From: Nitratireductor sp. GISD-1A_MAKvit
GTDB lineage: Bacteria > Pseudomonadota > Alphaproteobacteria > Rhizobiales > Rhizobiaceae
Direction of reading: 5' to 3'
Length of the DNA: 64,000 nt
Assembly: GCF_040819555.1 (NCBI RefSeq)
Contig: NZ_CP161920.1
Location: forward strand, 1,046,001-1,110,000
Positions 55,148 through 64,000 of the stretch are shown piece by piece. A model generated the notes under the pieces. It was not told the origin of the DNA and ran no database searches. It saw only the letters and a program-made list of their open reading frames with translations. The position numbers were made by a program, and so were the translations under genes. The number at the start of each line of letters is the position of its first letter. The stretch's first letter is position 1.

Positions 55148-56227
55148 ATGACCGACTTGCCGCGCGACCGCATGGACCAGGTACTCAAACGTTTCGAGCT
55201 CATCGAAACGCAGATGGCGTCGGGCCCGGAGCCGGAAGTCTACGTGAAGCTGGCGTCGGAATATTCGGAGTTGCAGGAGGTTGCGGGAAAGATCCGTGAG
55301 CTGCGCCAGGCCGAAGGCGAACTGGAAGATCTGAACTCCATGATCGTCGATGCCGCGACGGACAAGGAAATGCGCGAACTTGCCGAAGCTGATCTGCCCG
55401 AGGTCGAGGCCCGTATCGAAACGCTGGGCGAGGAACTGCAGATTCTACTGCTTCCGAAGGATGAAGCCGACGAGAAGAATGCCATTCTGGAAATTCGCGC
55501 TGGCACCGGTGGCGATGAGGCCGCGCTTTTTGCCGGTGACCTGTTCCGCATGTACGAGCGCTATGCTTCGGAGAAGGGATGGCGCGTGGAGGTCGTCTCC
55601 GCCAGCGAAGGCGAGGCGGGTGGCTACAAGGAGATCATCGCGACTGTTTCGGGGCGAGGGGTTTTCTCCCGTCTGAAGTTTGAATCCGGTGTTCACCGTG
55701 TACAGCGCGTGCCTGCAACGGAGGCGCAGGGGCGTATCCACACCTCTGCCGCCACGGTGGCGGTTCTGCCGGAAGCCGAAGACATCGATGTCGACATCAA
55801 GCCCGAGGACATTCGCATAGATACGATGCGCGCTTCGGGGGCCGGTGGACAGCACGTCAACACCACCGATTCGGCGGTTCGGATCACGCATATCCCCACA
55901 GGGGTCGTGGTGCTGCAGGCAGAAAAATCCCAGCATCAGAACCGCGCTCGGGCCATGCAGATTCTTCGTGCGCGCCTGTTCGACATGCAGCGCATGAAGG
56001 CCGCCGACGAGCGTTCGGAGGCAAGGCGCCTGCAGGTGGGCAGCGGTGATCGTTCGGAGCGCATTCGCACGTATAATTTCCCACAGGGTCGGCTGACGGA
56101 CCACAGAATCAACCTCACGCTCTACAAGCTCGACAGGGTTATCGAAGGTGACCTCGATGAGGTGATCGATGCGCTGATTTCCGACCATCAGGCCAGACTG
56201 CTCTCGGAAACCGGGGCGGATGGCTGA
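55148..56227 (+). CDS. prfA: Peptide chain release factor 1
   Basis: A 359-residue class I release factor reading UAA and UAG. The catalytic GGQ is in [20 protein letters not shown] and the codon-recognition PxT-type loop is [16 protein letters not shown]. Length and layout are standard. The prmC gene, whose product methylates the GGQ glutamine, overlaps its end by eight bases, so the pair is translationally coupled. Confidence 0.97.
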   Translation: MTDLPRDRMDQVLKRFELIETQMASGPEPEVYVKLASEYSELQEVAGKIRELRQAEGELEDLNSMIVDAATDKEMRELAEADLPEVEARIETLGEELQILLLPKDEADEKNAILEIRAGTGGDEAALFAGDLFRMYERYASEKGWRVEVVSASEGEAGGYKEIIATVSGRGVFSRLKFESGVHRVQRVPATEAQGRIHTSAATVAVLPEAEDIDVDIKPEDIRIDTMRASGAGGQHVNTTDSAVRITHIPTGVVVLQAEKSQHQNRARAMQILRARLFDMQRMKAADERSEARRLQVGSGDRSERIRTYNFPQGRLTDHRINLTLYKLDRVIEGDLDEVIDALISDHQARLLSETGADG

Positions 56228-57104
56228 GGTCATGACGCTTGGCGCCCTGCTTTCATGGGCGCGTCAAACACTGAAACAGGCGAACGTCCCTGATGCGGCG
56301 CTGAACGCCCGCCTTCTGGTGGAGCATTTTACCCAGACCACACGGCTGGATGCCCTGTCTCGGCCCGAGCAGACGGTTTCGGTTGAAACGCGTAAACGGC
56401 TTGAGCAGGCCATTGCCGAAAGGATCGGTGGCAGGCCCGCTCATCGAATTCTCGGATCGCGGGAGTTTTACGGGCTCAGGCTGGAGCTTTCCCCCGAGAC
56501 GCTTGAACCCCGTCCGGACACCGAAACCCTGGTGGACCTCGTTCTGGCGCAAATCCGTGGTCTTGGCGGCGTGGATCGTCCCTGGCGTATTCTCGATCTG
56601 GGAACGGGTACCGGAGCGGTGGCGCTCGCATTGCTCAGTGTCTTGCCGAACGCGCGGATTATCGGCGCGGATATTTCAGCTGATGCGCTTGCAACCGCGC
56701 AAAGGAATGCCGATATCAATGGGTACGGATCACGGTTCGAAACATGCCGGTCCGACTGGTTTGAAAACATATCCGGTCGGTTTGACGTGATCGTTTCGAA
56801 CCCGCCCTACATTCGTGAGAAGGACTGGCATCAGCTTTCCGTGGAGGTTCGGGATCACGACCCGTGGAGGGCGCTGGTGGCGGGTGAAGACGGACTTGCC
56901 GCATACCGCGTGCTTGCAACCCACAGCGGTGCCTTTCTGGCGGTCGGAGGCATGGTGGCCCTTGAGATCGGGCACGATCAGAAAGACGCTGTCAGTGCGC
57001 TGTTTGACGGCGCGGGCTTTCGGCTTCATGCGAGCGAAAGGGATCTGGCGGGGCATGATCGGGCGCTGGTTTTCGTGGCGGACAAGCCCCGTGAAGAAGC
57101 TTGA
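56220..57104 (+). CDS. prmC: Release factor glutamine methyltransferase
   Basis: A 294-residue SAM-dependent enzyme that methylates the glutamine of GGQ in release factors. The active-site NPPY is in [15 protein letters not shown] and the SAM motif is [16 protein letters not shown]; the N-terminal helical domain and [22 protein letters not shown] are family features. It overlaps prfA. Confidence 0.96.
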   Translation: MAEVMTLGALLSWARQTLKQANVPDAALNARLLVEHFTQTTRLDALSRPEQTVSVETRKRLEQAIAERIGGRPAHRILGSREFYGLRLELSPETLEPRPDTETLVDLVLAQIRGLGGVDRPWRILDLGTGTGAVALALLSVLPNARIIGADISADALATAQRNADINGYGSRFETCRSDWFENISGRFDVIVSNPPYIREKDWHQLSVEVRDHDPWRALVAGEDGLAAYRVLATHSGAFLAVGGMVALEIGHDQKDAVSALFDGAGFRLHASERDLAGHDRALVFVADKPREEA

Positions 57105-57424
57105 AAAAAAGCTTGGCATTGCAAAAGAATGCCGTTAGGTTCCGCCTACCGGATGGGACGAAGCAGACAGCACCGTTATCGATTCGGTTCCCGAGGACCA
57201 GCTGTCGTGAAAGGCGTTTATCGCCTCTGCTTCATTGTGGGGATTGTCCGGCAACTGATTTGAAGCGGCACAGCATGGCATCGGCGCCCGCGAAACGCGG
57301 AGCGGCATTGGGCCCAGGGGAGATGTGAGACTGCTGGCCTCCCGCCATCGTCCGCCATCTGAAAAGAGTATCGTTTCAAAAAATCTGTCTCGAACAAGCA
57401 GTCTCAAAAAACCAAGAGAGTCGA
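57105..57424. other. Intergenic region between prmC and the DUF4167 gene
   Basis: No supported gene. It holds small hairpins GGCATT/AATGCC (57115-57133) and GGCG/CGCC (57213-57225) and probably the DUF4167 promoter. I see no clear terminator or promoter motif. Confidence 0.5.
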
Positions 57425-58126
57425 ATGAGGCCACAACAGCAGAACAGGCGCATGCGCGGTCGCGGCAACAACAACCGCAAGGGCCCGAATCCGTTAGCAC
57501 GCAGCTACGAGAGCAATGGCCCGGATGTGAAAATCCGCGGAACCGCACAGCAGGTGGCTGATAAATATGCTACCCTTGCGCGTGATGCGCAGAGTTCCGG
57601 CGATCGCGTGATGGCCGAAAACTACCTGCAGCATGCAGAGCATTATAATCGCATCATTGCCGCGGCTCAGGCGCAGCAACAGCAGCAGCAGGCACGTGAA
57701 AACCGTGACGATAATGATGGCGACGCCGACGAGCAGGACGCATCTGAAGCCGGCAATGGCAACAACCAGAAACCCCAGCGCCAAAAGCGCGTGGAGGATG
57801 GCTCTGGTCCCCAGCCGGAGATCAAGGGTGTGCCCGCTGAAATCGCCCTGAATGGCGATGACACGGAAAGCAAGTCTGCAAACGGTCGTGCCACCGAGGG
57901 TCTTAACGGCAGCGAGGAGGGCGAGAAACCCAAGCCAGCCCGGCGGGGACGCAAACCTGCCGCCGCAAAGGCCGAGAACGGTGATGAGGCAACGGAAGGC
58001 GAAAAGCCTGCCGTCAAACGCCCGCGTCGCACCCGTGCCCGCAAGACCGATGATGCCGAAGGCGGTGAGTCGGGTGAAGCCGCAGCTTCCTCGGCGCCGA
58101 CTGATGAAGTGGCTGCGCAGGGCTGA
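57425..58126 (+). CDS. DUF4167 domain protein
   Basis: A 233-residue protein. The N-terminal DUF4167 domain (about 1-85) starts with an Arg/Gln/Asn-rich segment (NRRMRGRGNNNRKGPNPL) and has VADKYATLARDAQSSGDRVMAENYLQHAEHYNRII, which is diagnostic of the family. A run of glutamines follows, then a long low-complexity Glu/Lys/Ala/Pro-rich tail with basic patches (RRGRKPAAAK, KRPRRTRARK), likely disordered and RNA- or DNA-binding. Function unknown. A strong terminator follows. Confidence 0.92.
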   Translation: MRPQQQNRRMRGRGNNNRKGPNPLARSYESNGPDVKIRGTAQQVADKYATLARDAQSSGDRVMAENYLQHAEHYNRIIAAAQAQQQQQQARENRDDNDGDADEQDASEAGNGNNQKPQRQKRVEDGSGPQPEIKGVPAEIALNGDDTESKSANGRATEGLNGSEEGEKPKPARRGRKPAAAKAENGDEATEGEKPAVKRPRRTRARKTDDAEGGESGEAAASSAPTDEVAAQG

Positions 58127-58148
58127 GCAGCCTTCCTGATAATTCCAG

Positions 58149-58175
58149 AAACGGCGGGGCTTCCCCGCCGTTTTT
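58149..58175 (+). terminator. Rho-independent terminator after the DUF4167 gene
   Basis: Perfect 11-bp stem AAACGGCGGGG / CCCCGCCGTTT with loop CTT followed by TT, 22 bases after the stop codon. Confidence 0.92.
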
Positions 58176-58340
58176 CGTTTGTCTCCATCTTGTGCCGATA
58201 GGGATATGTTCCCATATCTCAAACTGTTGGGCTTGCCACGCGGGACCGTGATATTCTGATCGCATCATGGTTTCTGGGAGCCCGTCGCATTGGTCGTTGT
58301 CAGTGCTGCACAGCAGGCTGGCAAGGAAATGGAGACACTT

Positions 58341-60962
58341 ATGAACTTTGAAAAATACTCCGAGCGCGTGCGCGGATTTGTCCAGTCGGCACAGACCCAG
58401 GCGCTCACAAGCAATCACCAGCAGTTCACGCCCGAGCACCTGCTCAAGGTTCTCGTCGATGACGATGAAGGCCTGGCCGCCTCTCTGATTGAGCGGGCTG
58501 GTGGAAGCGCAAAGGACGTGCGCCTTGGCGTCGAGGCCGCACTCAAGGCGATGCCCCAGGTTGAAGGGGGCAATGGGCAGCTTTATATGGCGCAGCCGCT
58601 GGCCAAGGTTTTTTCCACCGCTGAAGAACTGGCCGCAAAGGCTGGGGACAGCTTTGTGACCGTAGAGCGCCTCCTGACGGCGCTTGCCATGGAGAAGTCC
58701 GCCAAAACCTCGGACATCCTGTCGAAGGCGGGTGTCACTCCGGTTGGGCTTAACCAGGCAATCAACGACATTCGCAAGGGACGCACAGCCGATTCGGCCA
58801 GTGCCGAACAGGGATATGACGCGCTCAAGAAATATGCGCGCGACCTTACGGCCGATGCGCGGGCGGGCAAGCTCGATCCGGTGATCGGTCGCGACGATGA
58901 GATCAGGCGCACCATCCAGGTTCTTTCGCGCAGGACAAAGAACAATCCGGTCCTGATTGGTGAGCCAGGCGTTGGTAAGACGGCCATTGCCGAGGGGCTT
59001 GCTTTGCGTATCGTGAATGGCGATGTGCCGGAATCCCTGAAAGACAAGCAGTTGATGGCGCTCGATATGGGGGCGTTGATCGCCGGTGCGAAATATCGCG
59101 GCGAGTTCGAGGAACGTCTGAAAGCGGTGCTTTCGGAGGTGACGGCAGCGAGCGGCAGCATCATCCTTTTCATTGACGAGATGCATACGCTTGTCGGTGC
59201 CGGAAAGGCCGATGGCGCCATGGATGCATCCAACCTCCTGAAGCCGGCCCTGGCGCGGGGGGAACTGCACTGTGTCGGTGCCACCACGCTCGATGAGTAC
59301 CGCAAGCACGTGGAAAAGGACGCTGCACTGGCCCGTCGTTTTCAGCCGGTTTTCGTGAATGAACCGACTGTTGAAGACACGGTCTCGATCCTGCGTGGGT
59401 TGAAGGAGAAGTATGAGCAGCATCACAAGGTCCGGGTCTCCGATTCGGCCCTGGTGGCGGCTGCAACTCTGTCCAATCGTTATATCACTGATCGCTTTCT
59501 TCCCGACAAGGCGATCGATCTGGTGGATGAGGCTGCCTCCCGGTTGAGGATGCAGGTTGATTCCAAGCCTGAGGAGCTGGACGAAATCGACCGGCGCATC
59601 ATGCAGCTCAAGATCGAGCGCGAAGCCTTGAAGGCTGAGAAAGACGAGGCCTCGAAAGACCGGCTGGCGAAACTTGAAACCGAGTTGACCGACCTTGAGG
59701 AGGAGTCTGCTCGTCTGACCAGCCGTTGGGCAGCGGAGAAAGACAAGCTGGGTCTTGCCGCCGATCTCAAGAAACAGCTCGACGAAGCGCGCAATGAGCT
59801 GGCGATTGCCCAGCGCAAGGGCGAATTCCAGCGCGCCGGTGAGCTTGCCTATGGTGAGATTCCGGAACTGGAGAAAAAGCTCGCTGACGCTGAGGCCCAG
59901 AGCGAGGAGGAGAGCGCGTCCGGGATGGTTGAGGAAACCGTCAAACCGGACCACGTGGCGCATATCGTGTCGCGCTGGACCGGTATTCCGGTTGACAAGA
60001 TGCTGGAAGGCGAGCGCGAGAAACTGTTGCGGATGGAAGACGAGATCGCCAGGCGGGTGATAGGCCAGGGCGAGGCCGTGCAGGCCGTTTCCAAGGCCGT
60101 TCGCCGTGCGCGTGCCGGTCTGCAGGATCCCAACCGGCCCATTGGCTCCTTCATGTTCCTTGGCCCAACGGGCGTCGGCAAGACCGAATTGACCAAGGCA
60201 TTGGCCAGTTTCCTGTTCGATGACGAGCAGGCGATGGTGCGCGTCGACATGTCGGAGTTCATGGAGAAACATTCCGTCGCCCGTCTGATCGGGGCTCCTC
60301 CCGGCTATGTCGGCTACGAAGAGGGCGGCGTCATCACCGAGGCTGTCCGTCGACGTCCCTATCAGGTAATTCTGTTCGATGAGATCGAAAAGGCGCATCC
60401 GGATGTTTTCAACGTTCTCCTTCAGGTGCTCGATGACGGCCGCCTGACAGACGGGCAAGGGCGCACAGTCGATTTCCGCAACACGCTGATCGTGATGACG
60501 TCGAACCTTGGCGCCGAGTATCTGGTGAACCTTGGCGAGGCCGATGACGTCGACAAGGTGCGCGACAGTGTGATGGATGTGGTCAAGGCTTCTTTCCGAC
60601 CGGAATTCCTGAACCGGATTGACGAGGTCATTCTTTTCCATCGGCTTCGCCGCGCGGATATGGGGAAGATCGTGGCAATCCAGTTGCAGCGGCTGGAAAA
60701 GTTGCTTTCGGACCGGAAGATCACGCTCGACCTCGACGACGAGGCTATCGAGTGGCTTGCCAACAAGGGTTACGACCCGGCCTATGGTGCGCGCCCGCTG
60801 AAACGGGTGATGCAGAAGGAGCTTCAGGATCCGCTGGCGGAGAAGATTCTTCAGGGCGAGATATTCGACGGGTCCAACGTGAAGGTCACGGCGGGGTCCG
60901 ATCGGTTGAATTTCCGCCCTCGGAAGGCCTCAGCGGCCGATGAGGCAAGTCAGGCTGCATAG
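58341..60962 (+). CDS. clpB: ATP-dependent chaperone ClpB
   Basis: An 873-residue Hsp100 disaggregase that works with DnaK. The N-terminal domain ([18 protein letters not shown]) is followed by AAA-1 with Walker [14 protein letters not shown] and Walker [16 protein letters not shown], the ClpB middle coiled coil (about 405-525, [19 protein letters not shown]) and AAA-2 with [14 protein letters not shown] and [19 protein letters not shown]. The ATG at 58341 is preceded by AAGGAAATGGAG. All ATPase motifs are intact. Confidence 0.97.
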   Translation: MNFEKYSERVRGFVQSAQTQALTSNHQQFTPEHLLKVLVDDDEGLAASLIERAGGSAKDVRLGVEAALKAMPQVEGGNGQLYMAQPLAKVFSTAEELAAKAGDSFVTVERLLTALAMEKSAKTSDILSKAGVTPVGLNQAINDIRKGRTADSASAEQGYDALKKYARDLTADARAGKLDPVIGRDDEIRRTIQVLSRRTKNNPVLIGEPGVGKTAIAEGLALRIVNGDVPESLKDKQLMALDMGALIAGAKYRGEFEERLKAVLSEVTAASGSIILFIDEMHTLVGAGKADGAMDASNLLKPALARGELHCVGATTLDEYRKHVEKDAALARRFQPVFVNEPTVEDTVSILRGLKEKYEQHHKVRVSDSALVAAATLSNRYITDRFLPDKAIDLVDEAASRLRMQVDSKPEELDEIDRRIMQLKIEREALKAEKDEASKDRLAKLETELTDLEEESARLTSRWAAEKDKLGLAADLKKQLDEARNELAIAQRKGEFQRAGELAYGEIPELEKKLADAEAQSEEESASGMVEETVKPDHVAHIVSRWTGIPVDKMLEGEREKLLRMEDEIARRVIGQGEAVQAVSKAVRRARAGLQDPNRPIGSFMFLGPTGVGKTELTKALASFLFDDEQAMVRVDMSEFMEKHSVARLIGAPPGYVGYEEGGVITEAVRRRPYQVILFDEIEKAHPDVFNVLLQVLDDGRLTDGQGRTVDFRNTLIVMTSNLGAEYLVNLGEADDVDKVRDSVMDVVKASFRPEFLNRIDEVILFHRLRRADMGKIVAIQLQRLEKLLSDRKITLDLDDEAIEWLANKGYDPAYGARPLKRVMQKELQDPLAEKILQGEIFDGSNVKVTAGSDRLNFRPRKASAADEASQAA

Positions 60963-60991
60963 CGCTCAAACGACCGGTCGCGGGAGGGTAC

Positions 60992-61357
60992 ATGGAAACC
61001 GACAGATTCAACGCGGTTTGCGGTGCCCTTCCGCACGCCACTCATGTTGTTCAATGGGGCGGTGCGCATGTCTGGAAGGTAGGAGGCAAGGTTTTTGCCA
61101 TCGGCAGCCAGGGCGCGGAGGGAAAGCTCGGCATCTCCTTCAAATGTTCCGAACTGGCCTTCGATGTGCTTCGTGAGCAGCCGGGACTGCGCCCGGCGCC
61201 CTATCTTGCTTCCCGTGGCATGAAGTGGATCCAGCGACAGACGGACGAAGCGATGGATGACGAGGCGCTCGCGGAATATCTGGCCGAGAGCCACCGTCTT
61301 GTAGCCCTGGGTCTTACCCGTAAACTGAGACAAGAACTGGGGCTGGACCCGGTCTGA
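60992..61357 (+). CDS. MmcQ/YjbR family protein
   Basis: A 121-residue protein of the MmcQ/YjbR fold (MORN-like DNA-binding family). It begins with FNAVCGALPHATHVVQWGG and includes WKVGGKVFAIGS, SFKCSELAFDVL and WIQRQTDEAMDDEALAEYLAESHRLV, all typical of the family. Function unknown; some members bind DNA. It follows clpB by 29 bases. Confidence 0.9.
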   Translation: METDRFNAVCGALPHATHVVQWGGAHVWKVGGKVFAIGSQGAEGKLGISFKCSELAFDVLREQPGLRPAPYLASRGMKWIQRQTDEAMDDEALAEYLAESHRLVALGLTRKLRQELGLDPV

Positions 61358-61490
61358 TCCGGCCGCAAAATTGTCACAAGTGGCACCATCTTCACGTCCG
61401 GTTCATCTCCTATGGTGAATCATTCGTCAAAAGGGCGAATCGCCGGTGGGGTGATCAGTCTGTTCGTGTATGTCGAGACAAGGGGCAATG

Positions 61491-62981
61491 GACGTGAAAA
61501 CGCACCTGCTGACAGTGTTATGTCTGGCTTTTGCGCCAGCTGGGGTTCAGGCGGCGATGACCATGCCCGAGATCCCGGCTGACATTCAGCCCTCCCGCCT
61601 GGTCGATGGCGGAAGCGCGCGCGGTGGTGATGGCGCCGGCGATCGGGCAGCGCAACCTCGGGTCCAACTCGTGCAAAACTATGATTTTGACGTCTATATC
61701 GATCAGTATGGGCGTGAAATCATTGTCGATGCCTTTACCGGTGAAGTGGTGGAGATTCGACCGCCGGCACCGGGGCGTCGACAATATGAGCGCAGGCCTT
61801 CCCGCCCGCGCGAGTTCGAAGGACAGGTTTACGACTTTACCGATCCTCGTGACGTTGACCGGTACCGGCGTGATCGCGGAAGGGCGCGCACCGCACCACG
61901 GGAGCGTTATGCGGAGCCCTATGATGACCGCACTTATGGTGAACCACCGCGGTTTGACGACCGGAACGCCTATCCTGAAGCGCCGGGGTACGGGCAGGGC
62001 ACCATTGATCGCGCTCCGCTTGATGCACCCGGTGGACGCGAAAACTACGCGGCGATCCCCGATGCGGAATCAGAACGCGATACGGGATCGCGCGGACCTT
62101 CACTTCCCAGGGACAGCGCGGTGGTGATGCCGCGTGGTGTGAGTGAAGACGTAGCACGGTTCCAGGTTTTGCTCGACCGTGCGGGTGCCTCGCCCGGCGT
62201 GATCGATGGCCGGACCGGAGACAATGTCAACAAGGCCATTCGGACCTATCGCGAGATTACGGGCCAGACGCTGCGAACCTATGATGCGGAATGGGTAAAG
62301 GCCGAGCTTGAACGGACGGGCGGCCCTGCCTTTACCGAGTACACCATCACGCCTGAGGATGCAGCCGGTCCGTACATTGCGTCGGTTCCTTCCGATTACG
62401 GAAAAAAGGCGCAGCTCGACGCACTTTCCTACACCTCCGTGGTGGAGATGCTGGCTGAGCGCTTCCACATGGATGAGAAATATCTTCTTGCGCTCAATCC
62501 GGATGCAAATTTCAACCGGCCCGGCACTGTGATCAGAGTGATGAATGTCGGAGAACCGATGAAAGCGAAGGTTTCGCGCATCGTTGCCGACAAGAGTGCC
62601 AAACAGTTGCGCGCCTACAATGATGACGGGCAGCTTGTCGCCGCCTATCCCGCCACAATCGGATCGTCCGATACCCCTTCGCCCACCGGAACACATACGG
62701 TGGCGCGCATCGCGCTCAATCCTCAATACACCTACAATCCCAAGGTCAACTTCAAGCAGGGCAACAATGACAGGGTTCTCACCATTCCGCCCGGTCCCAA
62801 CGGGCCGGTGGGAACCGTGTGGATCGCACTGTCCAAGCCGACCTATGGCATTCACGGTACGCCGGAACCTTCCAAGATAGGCAAGACCGCTTCCCATGGC
62901 TGTATCCGTCTCACCAACTGGGATGCGGAAGAGCTGGCGAAGAAAGTGAAGCCCGGCGTTTCGGTCACATTTGTCGAATGA
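61491..62981 (+). CDS. Periplasmic L,D-transpeptidase (YkuD)
   Basis: A 496-residue secreted enzyme with a signal peptide (residues 1-23, cleavage after VQA), a disordered Arg/Pro/Tyr-rich stretch (about 95-200), a peptidoglycan-binding-like domain (VARFQVLLDRAGASPGVIDGRTGDN, about 220-275) and a C-terminal YkuD domain with GIHGTPEP, then SHGCIRLTNWDAEEL containing the catalytic cysteine. It cross-links peptidoglycan or attaches proteins to it, an important activity in Hyphomicrobiales, which rely on L,D-transpeptidation. Confidence 0.93.
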   Translation, partial: DVKTHLLTVLCLAFAPAGVQAAMTMPEIPADIQPSRLVDGGSARGGDGAGDRAAQPRVQLVQNYDFDVYIDQYGREIIVDAFTGEVVEIRPPAPGRRQYERRPSRPREFEGQVYDFTDPRDVDRYRRDRGRARTAPRERYAEPYDDRTYGEPPRFDDRNAYPEAPGYGQGTIDRAPLDAPGGRENYAAIPDAESERDTGSRGPSLPRDSAVVMPRGVSEDVARFQVLLDRAGASPGVIDGRTGDNVNKAIRTYREITGQTLRTYDAEWVKAELERTGGPAFTEYTITPEDAAGPYIASVPSDYGKKAQLDALSYTSVVEMLAERFHMDEKYLLALNPDANFNRPGTVIRVMNVGEPMKAKVSRIVADKSAKQLRAYNDDGQLVAAYPATIGSSDTPSPTGTHTVARIALNPQYTYNPKVNFKQGNNDRVLTIPPGPNGPVGTVWIALSKPTYGIHGTPEPSKIGKTASHGCIRLTNWDAEELAKKVKPGVSVTFVE

Positions 62982-63086
62982 AGGATCGTCGCGCCGCGCA
63001 GACACCTGCGGAGGCGCTCTTCGGCTTGGAAACATACCGCTCCGCCGACAATGGTGGAACGGTTTTCTGATGCGGAAACGCTCGTC

Positions 63087-64000
63087 CTAGCTGCCGCTTG
63101 CGGCAACCGAAAGCGGCGCGTCCGCAGCGTCCTGCAGCAATTCATCAATACGGCTGCGTTCCCGTTCGAATGCGAGCAGGTCCTTGCCCTTGAGCGCCCG
63201 GTTGTCGGGCAGACGGACGCGCATCGGGTCCACTTTGGTTCCGTTGACGATCATCTCGTAATGGAGGTGGTTGCCTGTCACGAGACCGGTGGCCCCCACA
63301 TAGCCGATAACCTGCCCCTGTCGAACGCGCGCCCCGGCCGAGACGCCCTTGGCGATGCCGCTCTGATGGTTGTAGGAGGTCTTGAAGCCGTTATTGTGCC
63401 GGATGATGGTCTGGCGGCCGTAGCCGCCGGCCCAGCCGGCCTTTTCGACTACGCCGTCGCCGGCGGCGATGATCGGGGTGCCGCGTGGCGCCGCCCAGTC
63501 AACGCCGGTATGCATCTTGCTGTATCCAAGAACCGGATGGCGCCGCATGCCGAAGCCTGACGTAAAGCGCCCGTTTGGCACCGGATTGCGCAGCATGAAG
63601 CGTTTGGCGCTTCTGCCGTCCTCGTCGAAATAGTCAACGGTGCCATCATCGAACTGAAACCGGTAGAAAGTGCGGGTGACGTCGCCGAAACGCGCCTTGA
63701 CGTAGAGCAGCTCTGATTGATCGGTGGCGTTTTTCTCCGTGTCGGGGGCGGAGAAGAAGACTTCAAGCTTGTCACTTGGAGCCAGTCGAGACTGAAAATC
63801 CACATCCGCCGACAGAAGCCGGATGAGACGTTTGGTCATCTCGGGGGTCAGGCCATACGCGTATGCAGCACGATAGATCCCATCGTAGACGCGTGGCAGG
63901 TCGGAACGCGGTATGCGGCGGGGGGCGGTCGGATGATCGAACGCTGCCAGAAGCACGGGGTTCATTTCAGGTTCTGCGGCCGGCACATACTGCTCACGAT
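63087..64000 (-). CDS. M23-family metallopeptidase, 5' end cut by window
   Basis: The frame is open to the right window edge (304 codons visible), so the N-terminus is missing; related proteins are about 600-680 residues. The LytM/M23 zinc site is complete: HTGVDWAAPRGTPI with the HxxxD metal ligands, YNHQSG, and HLHYE near the C-terminus. It would cut peptide cross-links in peptidoglycan, or regulate amidases. It is convergent with the L,D-transpeptidase gene. Confidence 0.9.
   Translation of the reverse strand, partial: REQYVPAAEPEMNPVLLAAFDHPTAPRRIPRSDLPRVYDGIYRAAYAYGLTPEMTKRLIRLLSADVDFQSRLAPSDKLEVFFSAPDTEKNATDQSELLYVKARFGDVTRTFYRFQFDDGTVDYFDEDGRSAKRFMLRNPVPNGRFTSGFGMRRHPVLGYSKMHTGVDWAAPRGTPIIAAGDGVVEKAGWAGGYGRQTIIRHNNGFKTSYNHQSGIAKGVSAGARVRQGQVIGYVGATGLVTGNHLHYEMIVNGTKVDPMRVRLPDNRALKGKDLLAFERERSRIDELLQDAADAPLSVAASGS

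Noticed and set aside
58230..58260. A possible heat-shock (RpoH) promoter for clpB starting CTTGCC
   Set aside because: The spacing to the AT-rich candidate minus-10 does not fit the consensus well enough to report.
58014..60641. An 875-codon open frame on the strand opposite clpB
   Set aside because: It is fully antisense to an intact, motif-rich ClpB gene and has no recognisable domain; long antisense frames are common in GC-rich genomes.
1..64000. CRISPR arrays and ribosomal RNA genes
   Set aside because: No regularly spaced direct repeats and no rRNA-like sequence were seen.

Overview
The window is about 64 kb of chromosome from an alphaproteobacterium, most likely order Hyphomicrobiales (Rhizobiales), Phyllobacteriaceae or a close relative. 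The evidence is gene content and order: a TIGR02302/DUF4175 gene, lysA, a small lipoprotein gene and argH in a row; the run lysC-ptsP-prfA-prmC-DUF4167-clpB; secA divergent from a parvulin; and argJ followed by an acetyltransferase gene and mutT. Housekeeping DNA is clearly GC-rich. No database search was possible, so the taxonomic placement is inference.

Layout. Positions 1-9490: envelope and amino-acid genes (DUF4175, lysA, argH), a TlpA-like thioredoxin, a QueD-family protein lacking the usual catalytic residues, and a secreted protein next to a membrane GGDEF/EAL enzyme. Positions 9510-11136: a frameshifted acyl-CoA synthetase gene. Positions 11277-23257: a roughly 12-kb genomic island bounded by 17-bp direct repeats that copy the 3' end of tRNA-Leu(CAA). 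Positions 23244-39738: tRNA-Leu and mixed metabolic and membrane genes (DsbB, GluQRS, DMT transporter, YihY, SDR, cobalamin adenosyltransferase, rhomboid, EtfBA, 3-hydroxybutyryl-CoA dehydrogenase, FadE-type dehydrogenase, flippase). Positions 39889-64000: SecA, peptidyl-prolyl isomerase, ArgJ, MutT, ComF, glutaredoxin, UbiG, LysC, PtsP, PrfA, PrmC, ClpB, an L,D-transpeptidase and an M23 peptidase.

The most interesting content is in the island. It carries a P4-type tyrosine integrase, an AlpA-like regulator, a 397-residue protein I do not recognise, and a two-gene operon that I identify as a type 3 defence-associated reverse transcriptase system (drt3a-drt3b). Both RT genes are interrupted by insertion sequences: an IS3-family element with a 3-bp target duplication in drt3a and an IS66-family element with an 8-bp duplication in drt3b. 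Removing each element plus one duplication restores a continuous frame in both genes, and both catalytic YVDD motifs are intact. Just downstream of drt3b is a (CA)5 tract inside a region closed by a 10-bp perfect inverted repeat. This is a good candidate for the system's template RNA. A second, unexplained, hairpin-rich segment with a pseudoknot-like pairing lies upstream of drt3a.

A second pattern concerns sequence quality. Five genes (acyl-CoA synthetase, IS66 tnpB, a DNA glycosylase, rhomboid, a carbon-nitrogen hydrolase) are each broken by what looks like one extra base in a short G or C run. The shared signature points to assembly error as much as to real pseudogenes, so these five frameshifts should be read with caution.
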